Below, one piece after another: positions 46,161 through 54,511 of a DNA stretch of 64,000 nt; the first letter of the stretch is position 1; each line of letters opens with the position of its first letter. The notes under the pieces were generated by a model that saw only the letters and a program-made list of their open reading frames with translations, had not been told where the DNA came from and searched no databases. Both the position numbers and the translations under genes were made by a program. The DNA lies in NCBI GenBank assembly GCA_900546665.1, contig URDY01000002.1, forward strand, positions 124,001-188,000. The letters run 5' to 3'. The stretch is from an uncultured Paraprevotella sp. GTDB lineage: Bacteria; Bacteroidota; Bacteroidia; Bacteroidales; Bacteroidaceae.

Positions 46161-46547
46161 TTAATCGTAAAGATAGAACATGCGTTCCATCATCTTCCAT
46201 TTCTCGGAGGAAGTACTCATCGGCGCACATTCCTGAAAACGGGCCACATATTCTTCCCATTCCTGCTGTCGGGGTAAATGAGAGAGTTTCTCCATGGCCT
46301 CATCCCAGTCAAAATCAAGAGGTGTTTCCACGATCATGAACAGCGAGCATCCCTTGATATAGATCTCCATTTCCAGAATACCGACCGCACGGATGCCGGC
46401 CCGTATTTCGGGCCAGGCTTCCTCACGGCTGTGTATTTTTCTGTATTCAGCTATCAGATCCGGATTATTCTTCAGATTCAGAGTCTGGCAATAACGTTTC
46501 ACCTTCTCCGTGTACTGCCTCACCGGATATCCGTTTTCTTTCATCAT
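46161..46547 (-). CDS. L-rhamnose/L-fucose mutarotase family protein (DUF718)
   Basis: A 128-residue dimeric alpha/beta-barrel protein. Family landmarks: KRYCQTLNLKNNPDLIAEYRKIHS at the start of the fold, GILEMEIYIKGCSLFMIVET in the middle, and the Trp-Glu stretch QQEWEEYVARFQ. These enzymes interconvert anomers of 6-deoxy-L-sugars. In this operon it would speed delivery of the right anomer of released L-galactose (or L-fucose) to the dehydrogenase. It sits between the two glycosidase genes. Confidence 0.88.
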   Translation of the reverse strand: MMKENGYPVRQYTEKVKRYCQTLNLKNNPDLIAEYRKIHSREEAWPEIRAGIRAVGILEMEIYIKGCSLFMIVETPLDFDWDEAMEKLSHLPRQQEWEEYVARFQECAPMSTSSEKWKMMERMFYLYD

Positions 46548-46569
46548 AATTCAAGAATTACAATCCAAT

Positions 46570-48210
46570 TTATTTTTTTATACGGAATACTGGAGCAATA
46601 TTCTTCTGTGCATCCTGCGGTATGGTGATATGCAGTCCGTCCGCCGTACGGGTGAAATCCACCTTGCCGTAACCCAGCAGTTCCACTTTCTTAATCTTCT
46701 CATTAAACAGTTCATTGCCTTCCGACAGAGACTTGATTGTCACGTTTCTGCTTTCCGGCCATGCCAGAACCGTCGCATAAAGATACTTTTTGGTCTGCGT
46801 GAATCTGATTTCCTTTTCAGTCGCATTGTTGTAGGCTCCTTCGTTAAATCCCTGTGCATTGAGCGGAATATCGGAGTTGGCAATCGGTCCTTCGCCGAAT
46901 ACGGTCCAAGGGCGTGTTTCATAGATAGCCTCCTTGTTGACAGCCATCCATTCGCCAAACTCATTCAGGATTTTCTCTTCCTTCTCGTCAAAGGTTCCGT
47001 CTGCTCTCAAGGGCACACTCAGCAGAAGGTTACCGTTCTTGCTGACGATATCCACCAGCAGCTTCACCACGTACGAAGCGGATTTGTATCCGTTGTTTCT
47101 GTAGATGGAAGTATTGTAGTGCCATCCGCCGATGCAGGAGCAGGACTGCCATGGCTCTTCAATAGCCTTGTTCGGTGCACCGCGCTCCACATCCCATACC
47201 AAAGCCTTACGCTGGTTCTCATCCAGGATCTTTCCGAACATCACGGCTTCCAGCTTGCCCTTATGGGTTGCCATACTGTGATTGTAGAAGTGGGCGGCTA
47301 TCTTCAGACCGGCATCACTGACCGGATAGAACGGCATTACCGTTACGTCAAAATACAACAGGTCGGGATTATACCGGTTGATCACGTCCAGCGTACGGTT
47401 ATAAAAGTTCGTGCAATACTCCTGAGTAGGCAGACAGGCCCCGTTACCCCACGCCCACTGGCTGTGAATGGTACCGTTATTCCAGCTGTTCTCGCTCATA
47501 GGATGGTTCTGCGCATAAAGATCCTGCGGATCGTAACCTTCCCACCATTTGCCTTTACCGTCAGCCTTGGTCAGTTTGCCGTCATAAGGAATACCCTTTT
47601 TCGGTCCCTGCGTATCATGACGCTGTGAAGGTTCATACCAGGTCCACGCGTGGTCGGCATGAAGGCTTACTCCGAAATAGAGGCCATATTTTCTGGCTGC
47701 CTTTTCCCATCCGGCCAGAATATCTTTCTTGGGTCCCATGTTGACCGAATTCCAGGGCTGGTACTGGCTGTCCCACAAGTCCATGTTGTCATGATGGTTA
47801 CCCAGGGCAAAGAAATACTGTGCACCTATCTTCTTGTAAAAGGCCACCAGCTTGTCGGGATCCCAGTTTTCAGCTTTCCACAACGGAATGATGTCCTTGA
47901 ATCCGAACTCCGAGGGATGACCGTAATGCTCTACATGGTATTTATATTCATTCGTACCTTCCATATACATGGAACGCGCCATCCAGTCACCTGTACCTTC
48001 CACGCACTGCGGTCCCCAATGTGCCCATATACCGAATTTCACATTGCGGAACCAGTCCGGCACCTGATAGTTCATCAGCGATTCCCAGGTCGGCTCGAAC
48101 TGCCCTTTCATCATCGGTTCATCGGCCTCCGACACGGGCACCTGATAATTCTGTCCAGCTACTGATCCTGCCATAAAAAACAGGGATAAGAAAAGAATTT
48201 TGTTTTTCAT
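46570..48210 (-). CDS. GH29 exo-glycosidase (alpha-L-fucosidase family, possibly alpha-L-galactosidase)
   Basis: First gene of the operon. The start at 48210 (MKNKILFLSLFF) gives a signal peptide ending near GSVAGQ and 546 residues; the upstream ATG at 48258 would lengthen the signal and cross the promoter. The GH29 barrel is clear: FGIWAHWGPQCVEG at the N-terminal end, FALGNHHDNMDLW, and the nucleophile Asp in PDLLYFDVTVMPF. GH29 enzymes remove terminal alpha-L-fucose; some accept L-galactose, which differs only at C6. Because everything downstream fits L-galactose rather than L-fucose, alpha-L-galactosidase activity is worth considering. Confidence 0.9.
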   Translation of the reverse strand: MKNKILFLSLFFMAGSVAGQNYQVPVSEADEPMMKGQFEPTWESLMNYQVPDWFRNVKFGIWAHWGPQCVEGTGDWMARSMYMEGTNEYKYHVEHYGHPSEFGFKDIIPLWKAENWDPDKLVAFYKKIGAQYFFALGNHHDNMDLWDSQYQPWNSVNMGPKKDILAGWEKAARKYGLYFGVSLHADHAWTWYEPSQRHDTQGPKKGIPYDGKLTKADGKGKWWEGYDPQDLYAQNHPMSENSWNNGTIHSQWAWGNGACLPTQEYCTNFYNRTLDVINRYNPDLLYFDVTVMPFYPVSDAGLKIAAHFYNHSMATHKGKLEAVMFGKILDENQRKALVWDVERGAPNKAIEEPWQSCSCIGGWHYNTSIYRNNGYKSASYVVKLLVDIVSKNGNLLLSVPLRADGTFDEKEEKILNEFGEWMAVNKEAIYETRPWTVFGEGPIANSDIPLNAQGFNEGAYNNATEKEIRFTQTKKYLYATVLAWPESRNVTIKSLSEGNELFNEKIKKVELLGYGKVDFTRTADGLHITIPQDAQKNIAPVFRIKK

Positions 48211-48246
48211 TTTTGGGTATAATTTTAATAAATAGATTTCTAAGGA

Positions 48247-48254
48247 CAAATATA
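48247..48254 (-). promoter_or_regulatory. -7 element of the L-galactose operon
   Basis: Reads TATATTTG on the minus strand, 37 bp before the GH29 start at 48210. There is no recognisable -33 element, as expected for an activator-dependent promoter. It faces the divergent araC-type gene. Confidence 0.6.
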
Positions 48255-48347
48255 GCAAGTTAGTTTAGTTCATTTATTGGACTTCACCGACATTTTATAA
48301 GACTTTATCGATATAATGGTATTTTTGCCCAATATCCGGCCGCCATA

Positions 48348-48379
48348 CTTGCACTACCGTCGTTTTTTATCTATCTTTA
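48348..48379 (+). promoter_or_regulatory. Promoter of the AraC-type regulator
   Basis: CTTG (48348-48351), 20 nt, then TATCTTTA (48372-48379), one mismatch from the -7 consensus; 22 bp before the ATG at 48401. Confidence 0.5.
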
Positions 48380-48400
48380 CAGAACAAAAAAACAAATACC

Positions 48401-49258
48401 ATGACTTCACTGATAGACCAACTTCATCCGCTCGTACTGAACATCGGTCTGGCTATTCACGATGCCAACTGGAACTGGCAAAATGTCTGCAGCCCTTTCT
48501 ACCGTTTATATTACATCACCAAGGGCCATGCACAGATCCGGTTTCCCAACGGCATCATCGAACTCAAACCCGACCACCTGTACTTTATCCCGGCTTTCAT
48601 GCAGCACAGCTATATCTGCAATGCTCACTTCGAACATTATTATCTTCATATTTATGAGGATCACCAGTATGACGCACTGATACTGGACAAATGGGATTTC
48701 CCTACCGAAATAACGGCCACCTCCATCGACAAGGCGCTTGTCACACGCCTCTGTGAAATCAATCCCAATATGAAGCTGGCCAGCTCCAATCCGGCCACAT
48801 ACGACAACACGCCTACCCTGACCAGCAATCTGCAGAAAAACCGTCAGCGGGCCTTATGTGACAAAATCGAATCCAGAGGGATTGTCTACCAGCTGCTGTC
48901 ACGCTTCTTCAAATATGCCAGACCCAAAATCGTGACCAAGGACAAACGCATAGAAGAAGCTCTGGATTATATCAGCCGGCACATTTGTGAAGACATAGAT
49001 CTCGACAAACTGGCTCTCGAAACCTGTCTTTCAAAGGATCACTTTATCCGGATTTTCAAGAAGGAAACCGGCATGACACCCCTGAAATTCATCAACCAGA
49101 AAAAGATCGAACGGGCACAGCTTATGCTGGTGACCCAACCGGTTTCCGTCAAGAACATCGCACTGGCTCTCGCCTATGAGGATTTCTCCTATTTCAACCG
49201 GCTGTTTAAGAAAACTACCGGCTTCACCCCTAAAGACTACCGGCTCCGCCAACGCTGA
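48401..49258 (+). CDS. AraC-family regulator, probably controls the L-galactose operon
   Basis: A 285-residue regulator. The N-terminal cupin-like sensor (YYITKGHAQIRFPNGIIELKPDHLYFIP) should bind a sugar. The C-terminal double helix-turn-helix is typical: KLALETCLSKDHFIRIFKKETG and KNIALALAYEDFSYFNRLFKKTTGFTPKDY. It is divergent from GH29 with a 190-bp shared upstream region, the classic layout for a local activator. Its last 29 bp overlap the end of the next AraC gene on the other strand. Confidence 0.9.
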   Translation: MTSLIDQLHPLVLNIGLAIHDANWNWQNVCSPFYRLYYITKGHAQIRFPNGIIELKPDHLYFIPAFMQHSYICNAHFEHYYLHIYEDHQYDALILDKWDFPTEITATSIDKALVTRLCEINPNMKLASSNPATYDNTPTLTSNLQKNRQRALCDKIESRGIVYQLLSRFFKYARPKIVTKDKRIEEALDYISRHICEDIDLDKLALETCLSKDHFIRIFKKETGMTPLKFINQKKIERAQLMLVTQPVSVKNIALALAYEDFSYFNRLFKKTTGFTPKDYRLRQR

Positions 49259-50138
49259 TTCCGACTTGCCTTTTCTCACCTTCAAGCATTTCCTGTCTGT
49301 AGTCCTTGGGCGAAACACCCATATACTGCTTGAAATACCTTCCGAAAAACGACTGCGACGGAAAATTAAGCTGGTCGGCAATTTCCTTAATGCTCAGTTC
49401 TGTGGTCTCCAACAGATATTTCGATTCGGCTAGAACCAGCCGGACAATCCATTGCGATGCCGAATAGCCGGACCGTTCCTTGATCACTGACGAGAAGTAA
49501 CGCGTACTCAGATGCTGCTGCCTGGCATAAAATGTCACATCCCGCTGCCGACGGTATGAACGGAACAGATTGAGCATGAAGTGATGGAACACCAGATCCT
49601 GCTTGGACGGTGTTTGGGCAATCACCCGATGATGGGCAAAATAGACATTCAGCACTTCCAGACACAGTGACTGGGCCATCGAACGCAACAGCTCCAGTGC
49701 CAGTTTCCGCTCCGGTCTGTTGTCGGGCCGGCTGTTCATGTCCGACAGTTTTCTTTCCATAAAAGCTGCCATGTGACTGACAGCCTGGTATTCCGCTCCG
49801 GTCATTTCCACATAAGGATTCTCTCTCAGGAAAAACAGCTGCTCCGTCTCTATCACCTTGTTCACCATAGGAATCACCGAATCGATGTTAAACACCACCG
49901 TCACCCCCTCAGCTTCTTCATCACACCGCACGAAACGGATCAGGCAAGTGGGCATGTAGACAAACAGCTTACCCTGGTCAATCCGGTATTCCCTGCCGTT
50001 GAGCATCACTTCAAAACTGCCCTTCCTGCAAAAGAAAAAGCCACACTTGTCGAAAGCCAGTCCCGAAAATCCGTATTTCCGGTCGGCCAGATCCGTTCTG
50101 CCTAAAATTTTAAGTTGAAAAGGTAACTGCTGTTCCAT
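49230..50138 (-). CDS. AraC-family regulator, divergent from the RND efflux operon
   Basis: A 302-residue regulator. The N-terminal sensor includes GFFFCRKGSFEVMLNGREYRIDQGKLFVYMP. The C-terminal HTH pair reads FYARQQHLSTRYFSSVIKERSG and LSIKEIADQLNFPSQSFFGRYFKQYMG. It starts 171 bp from the efflux adaptor gene and faces away from it, so it is the likely local regulator of the pump. The unusual Gly-rich tail (VGISVGGAGSL) is encoded by the 29 bp that overlap the neighbouring AraC gene. Confidence 0.9.
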   Translation of the reverse strand: MEQQLPFQLKILGRTDLADRKYGFSGLAFDKCGFFFCRKGSFEVMLNGREYRIDQGKLFVYMPTCLIRFVRCDEEAEGVTVVFNIDSVIPMVNKVIETEQLFFLRENPYVEMTGAEYQAVSHMAAFMERKLSDMNSRPDNRPERKLALELLRSMAQSLCLEVLNVYFAHHRVIAQTPSKQDLVFHHFMLNLFRSYRRQRDVTFYARQQHLSTRYFSSVIKERSGYSASQWIVRLVLAESKYLLETTELSIKEIADQLNFPSQSFFGRYFKQYMGVSPKDYRQEMLEGEKRQVGISVGGAGSL

Positions 50139-50273
50139 TGTGATGTCTGATTTAATACGTTACCACAAAGAAAATACAAATTGTAGAAACTTACAAACGG
50201 ATTTCACCTTAAAATCGTACATATCGGACAATTTATAACGCATATTGTACTTTTATTTGTCAATCGTTTCCCA

Positions 50274-50281
50274 TAATTTTG
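50274..50281 (+). promoter_or_regulatory. -7 element of the RND efflux operon
   Basis: TAATTTTG, full consensus, 28 bp before the ATG at 50310. The spacing to upstream TTTG (14 nt) is wrong for a -33 element, so activation by a regulator is plausible. Confidence 0.55.
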
Positions 50282-50309
50282 AATTTAAATATCTAAAAAG
50301 ATCAACAAC

Positions 50310-51380
50310 ATGAAACGAACTAAGTGCATTTTATGGAATATCGGACTCTTATTCCTGTTTATCTCATGCGGACGTACCACTGACACGTCCACCAGCATTC
50401 CCAAAGTCAAGATCGATACCGTGGCTCAGGCCAGCGAACGCATATATCTTCAGTTTCCCGGTAAAGTCAAGGCAGCACAGGACGTCAACCTGGCTTTCCG
50501 TGTCAGCGGTACCATCCGCAAGATATATGTCAAGGAGGGCAGCCGCGTACGTGCCGGTCAGCTGTTGGCAGATCTCGATCCTACCGACTACCAGGTGCAG
50601 CTTGACGCCACGGAAGCCCAGTACCGCCAGATCAAGGCCGAAGCCGAACGTGTCATTGCCCTGTACGAGGATCAGGGAACCACACCGAACGACTACGACA
50701 AGGCCGTATACGGTCTGAAACAGATCACGGCCAAATACAAGCATCACAAGGACGAACTGGCTTACACCCGGCTTTACGCTCCTTTCGACGGTTACATCCA
50801 GAGCAAGCTGTTTGAGGCACACGAAACCGTAGGTGCCGGCATGCCTGTACTGTCCATGATCGGCAACGGACTGCCAGAAGTGGTCATCAATCTGCCGGCC
50901 AACGAATACATCAACCGCGACAAGTTCAGCGACTATTCCTGCACGTTCGACCTTTACCCCGACCGCACCTACCCGCTTAAACTGATCAGTGTCACTCCAA
51001 AGGCCAATGCCAACCAACTGTACACCATGCGTCTGCAGCTCACTTCCCAGTCTGCTCCCCTGCCCTCACCCGGCATGAACACCATGGTCACCATCCGCAG
51101 CCAGGCCGACACCACCGTACCTTATCAGATACCGGGCGGTGCCATTCTCAAGGAAGGCAATGAAGCCAAAGTCTTCATCTACTCTCCTTCCAAAGGAACG
51201 ATCCATCTTCGTCCTGTCACTCTGGTACGCCTGCTCAGTGACGGACAGACCATCGTCACCTCATCCCAGATCAAGGAAGGCGACCTGATTGTCGTGACCG
51301 GCGTCCATCATCTCAAGGATGGCGAGAAAGTGGAATGTCTTCCCCAGATTAGCAACACAAACATAGGAGGCATGTTATGA
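50310..51380 (+). CDS. RND efflux periplasmic adaptor (membrane fusion lipoprotein)
   Basis: A 356-residue HlyD/AcrA-type adaptor. The signal peptide ends in a lipobox-like LFISC, giving a lipid anchor. The barrel-sandwich parts VNLAFRVSGTIRKIYVKEG and RLYAPFDGYIQSKLFEAHETV flank a short coiled-coil hairpin. It joins the inner-membrane RND pump to the outer-membrane channel. It overlaps the pump gene by 4 bp (ATGA). Substrates are unknown. Confidence 0.93.
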   Translation: MKRTKCILWNIGLLFLFISCGRTTDTSTSIPKVKIDTVAQASERIYLQFPGKVKAAQDVNLAFRVSGTIRKIYVKEGSRVRAGQLLADLDPTDYQVQLDATEAQYRQIKAEAERVIALYEDQGTTPNDYDKAVYGLKQITAKYKHHKDELAYTRLYAPFDGYIQSKLFEAHETVGAGMPVLSMIGNGLPEVVINLPANEYINRDKFSDYSCTFDLYPDRTYPLKLISVTPKANANQLYTMRLQLTSQSAPLPSPGMNTMVTIRSQADTTVPYQIPGGAILKEGNEAKVFIYSPSKGTIHLRPVTLVRLLSDGQTIVTSSQIKEGDLIVVTGVHHLKDGEKVECLPQISNTNIGGML

Positions 51381-54300
51381 TAGACTACAGCAAATGGGCC
51401 TTTAACAACAGGAACCTGATATACTTCCTGATAGCCGTACTGATGATCGGCGGTGCCTATTCCAGTTACGAAATGAGCAAACTGGAAGACCCCGAAGTGA
51501 AAGTCAAGCTGGCGATGGTCGTCACGACCTATCCCGGCGCATCCGCCCACCAGGTGGAACTGGAAGTCACCGATGTGCTCGAAAAGAGCATCCGCACGAT
51601 GGGCAATGTCGACAATATTGAAAGCTATTCCTACAACGACCTGTCCATTATCCAGGTGGAACTGCTCAGCACAGTCAAGGACGCCAACGTGGAACAATGC
51701 TGGGACATGCTCCGCCGGCGTGTCAACGATGCCAGTTCTTCACTTCCCGAAGGGTGCAGCACCCCCATTGTCAAGGACGATTTCGGCAATGTGTACGGCA
51801 TGTTCTATGCCCTTACCGGCGACGGCCTCAACGATCGTCAGTTGTCTGACTATGCCGAACTGGCCAAACGGGAGATCAACGACATCGAAGGTGTGGAACG
51901 CGTGGAACTCTACGGCCAGCGCCCCGAATGCATCAACATCTCCCTGCTTCAGGACCGTATGGCCAATCTGGGCGTCAAGGCCGCCGAAGTGCTGGCCACC
52001 CTCAACGGACAGAACAAAACCACCTATACCGGTTACTTCAACCATGGTGACATGCGCATAAGGGTCAACGTCAGCGACAAGTTCCACAGTGTGGACGACA
52101 TCGGCAACATGCTCATCCAGGGACACGACGACGACCAGCTGCGTCTCCGTGATATTGCCAGGATCGAAAAGAGCTACGAAGATCCCACCCGCAATGAAAT
52201 GTTCTACGACGGACAACGCTCCATCGGTATCCTGATCGCCGCCTCTGGCAGTTCCGACATCATCAAGGTGGGCGCGGAAGTGGAGAAGGAACTCGCCCGC
52301 ATCAAGGCCGAACGCGTTCCCGACGGTGTCGACATCCATAAGGTTTTCTTCCAGCCGGACCGCGTCAAGAGTTCATTGGGTACCTTCATCATCAACCTGA
52401 TCGAATCCGTGGCCATCGTCGTACTGATCCTGATGCTCGCCATGGGATTCAAGAGCGGTGCCATCATCGGTGTCAGTCTGGTTGTCACCGTATTCGGTTC
52501 GTTCATGTTCCTTTATGCCATGGACGGTACCATGCAGCGCGTATCGCTTGGCGCCTTTATCCTGGCCATGGGTATGCTGGTGGACAATGCCATTGTCATT
52601 ATCGACGGCATTCTGGTCGACCTCAAGGCCGGCAAGGACCGCATGGAAGCCATGACCGCCGTAGGCCGTCAGACCGCCATGCCTCTGCTGGGTGCGACGC
52701 TCATCGCCATCATCGCCTTCCTGCCCATCTTCATGTCGCCCGATACGGCAGGTGTCTACACCCGCGACCTGTTCATTGTACTGGCCGTCTCCCTGCTGCT
52801 CAGCTGGGTACTGGCTCTCATGCACGTTCCTCTGATGGCCAACCGCAAGCTTCATCCTGCCATAGAGGCCGGAGCCAACGGTCAGCGTGAATACAAGGGA
52901 CGCACCTATGCCCTCCTGCGCGGCATCCTTCATTTCGGACTGTCCCATCGCTGGAGTGCCGTCTTTGCCATGATAGCCCTGCTTGCCCTTTCGGTAGTGG
53001 GCTACCGCTACATGCGTCAGGGCTTCTTCCCCGACATGGTCTACGACCAGCTTTATATGGAATACAAGTTGCCCGAAGGTCACAGTTCCGCCCGTGTGGC
53101 ACACGACCTCAAGGAAATAGAAGCCTACCTGAAGACCCGTAAGGAAATCACCCATGTCACCATGTCCGTCGGCGGTACTCCCGGACGCTATAATCTGGTT
53201 CGCAGCATCGCCAACCCCTCACTGGCCTACGGTGAGCTGATCATCGACTTCACTTCCGAGGACGCCCTGATCGAAAATATCGACAGCATACAGCAAGTCC
53301 TCACGGAAAGATATCCCGACGCTTATGTCAAGCTCAAGCGTTACAACCTGATGTTCAAGAAATACCCCATCGAGGCTCAGTTTACCGGTCCCGACCCGGC
53401 TGTGCTCCACCAGCTGGCCGACAGTGCCCGCGCCATCATGGAACAGAGTCCGGAAGTCTGCCTGATCACGACCGACTGGGATCCCCAGATTCCGGTTCTC
53501 ACCGTAGAATACGACCAGCCAGCCGCCCGCGCGCTCGGCCTGAGCCGCAGCGATGTCAGCATGTCACTCCTGACGGCCACCGGCGGTATCCCCATCGGTT
53601 CGTTTTATGAAGGCATCCACCACGACAACATTTATCTGAAATGCCTCGACGAAAACGGACAGCCTATCGAGGATCTGGGCAATACACAGGTCTTCTCCGC
53701 CCTGCCTTCACTCAACGGTCTGCTCAACGAAGAGACCCTTGTCAAACTGAAGACAGGCCAGATCAGCAAGGAATATCTTGTGGAAAGTCTTATGGGCAGC
53801 ACCCCGCTGAAACAGATCAGCAAGGATATCAGCATCAACTGGGAAGATCCCGTCGTCCTGCGTTACAACGGACAGCGCAGCCAGCGCGTACAGTGTTCGC
53901 CCGTACCCGGAATGGAAACCGAAAAGGCCCGTCAGGCCATTGCTTCCAGAATAGAGCAGATCAAACTGCCTTCCGGCTACTCTCTGCAGTGGCAGGGTGA
54001 GAAGAGCGCCAACTCCAAGTCCATGAAATACCTGTTCAAGAGTTTCCCGCTGGCCATCATCCTGATGATAGCCATCCTGATCATGCTGTTCAAGGACTAT
54101 CGCAAGCCCATCATCATCTTCTGCTGCATCCCGCTGGTTTTCATCGGTGTGGTAGCCGTCATGCTCCTCACCGGCAAGACCTTCAACTTTGTAGCCATAG
54201 TGGGCACACTCGGTCTTATCGGTATGATCATCAAGAACGGTATCGTCCTGATGGATGAGATCACCCTGCAGCTCAGCCAGGGCAATGCCCCCATCACGGC

Positions 54301-54511
54301 ACTCGTCAACAGTGCCCAGAGCCGTCTGCGTCCGGTGATGATGACCTCGCTCACCACCATTCTCGGTATGATCCCGCTGCTGTCCGACGCCATGTTCGGT
54401 TCCATGGCAGCCTCCATCATGGGCGGTCTGCTCTTCGGCACCCTCATCACCCTGATCTTCATGCCGATCCTTTACGCATTATTCTTCCACATCAAAAACA
54501 CCGACAAATGA
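51377..54511 (+). CDS. RND-family efflux permease (AcrB-like)
   Basis: A 1044-residue inner-membrane pump with the twelve-helix, two-loop RND layout. N-terminal WAFNNRNLIYFLIAVLMIGG, FQPDRVKSSLGTFIINLIESV before helix 2, and GAFILAMGMLVDNAIVIIDG in helix 4, which carries the proton-relay acidic residue. The second half repeats the pattern with GLIGMIIKNGIVLMDEI. The closest type is the hydrophobe/amphiphile exporter group. It overlaps both neighbours by 4 bp, so adaptor, pump and channel are translated together. Confidence 0.95.
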   Translation: MIDYSKWAFNNRNLIYFLIAVLMIGGAYSSYEMSKLEDPEVKVKLAMVVTTYPGASAHQVELEVTDVLEKSIRTMGNVDNIESYSYNDLSIIQVELLSTVKDANVEQCWDMLRRRVNDASSSLPEGCSTPIVKDDFGNVYGMFYALTGDGLNDRQLSDYAELAKREINDIEGVERVELYGQRPECINISLLQDRMANLGVKAAEVLATLNGQNKTTYTGYFNHGDMRIRVNVSDKFHSVDDIGNMLIQGHDDDQLRLRDIARIEKSYEDPTRNEMFYDGQRSIGILIAASGSSDIIKVGAEVEKELARIKAERVPDGVDIHKVFFQPDRVKSSLGTFIINLIESVAIVVLILMLAMGFKSGAIIGVSLVVTVFGSFMFLYAMDGTMQRVSLGAFILAMGMLVDNAIVIIDGILVDLKAGKDRMEAMTAVGRQTAMPLLGATLIAIIAFLPIFMSPDTAGVYTRDLFIVLAVSLLLSWVLALMHVPLMANRKLHPAIEAGANGQREYKGRTYALLRGILHFGLSHRWSAVFAMIALLALSVVGYRYMRQGFFPDMVYDQLYMEYKLPEGHSSARVAHDLKEIEAYLKTRKEITHVTMSVGGTPGRYNLVRSIANPSLAYGELIIDFTSEDALIENIDSIQQVLTERYPDAYVKLKRYNLMFKKYPIEAQFTGPDPAVLHQLADSARAIMEQSPEVCLITTDWDPQIPVLTVEYDQPAARALGLSRSDVSMSLLTATGGIPIGSFYEGIHHDNIYLKCLDENGQPIEDLGNTQVFSALPSLNGLLNEETLVKLKTGQISKEYLVESLMGSTPLKQISKDISINWEDPVVLRYNGQRSQRVQCSPVPGMETEKARQAIASRIEQIKLPSGYSLQWQGEKSANSKSMKYLFKSFPLAIILMIAILIMLFKDYRKPIIIFCCIPLVFIGVVAVMLLTGKTFNFVAIVGTLGLIGMIIKNGIVLMDEITLQLSQGNAPITALVNSAQSRLRPVMMTSLTTILGMIPLLSDAMFGSMAASIMGGLLFGTLITLIFMPILYALFFHIKNTDK

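Noticed and set aside
46510..47628. 372-aa plus-strand ORF
   Set aside because: Antisense to the GH29 gene, which has all its family motifs.
36282..50138. Classical polysaccharide utilisation locus
   Set aside because: No SusC/SusD pair, no SusE/F lipoprotein and no hybrid two-component sensor; it is a glycosidase-catabolism operon with an AraC regulator.
52373..53155. 260-aa minus-strand ORF in the RND permease gene
   Set aside because: The GC-rich sequence opens many antisense frames here; it is rich in His/Gly/Asp and has no motif.
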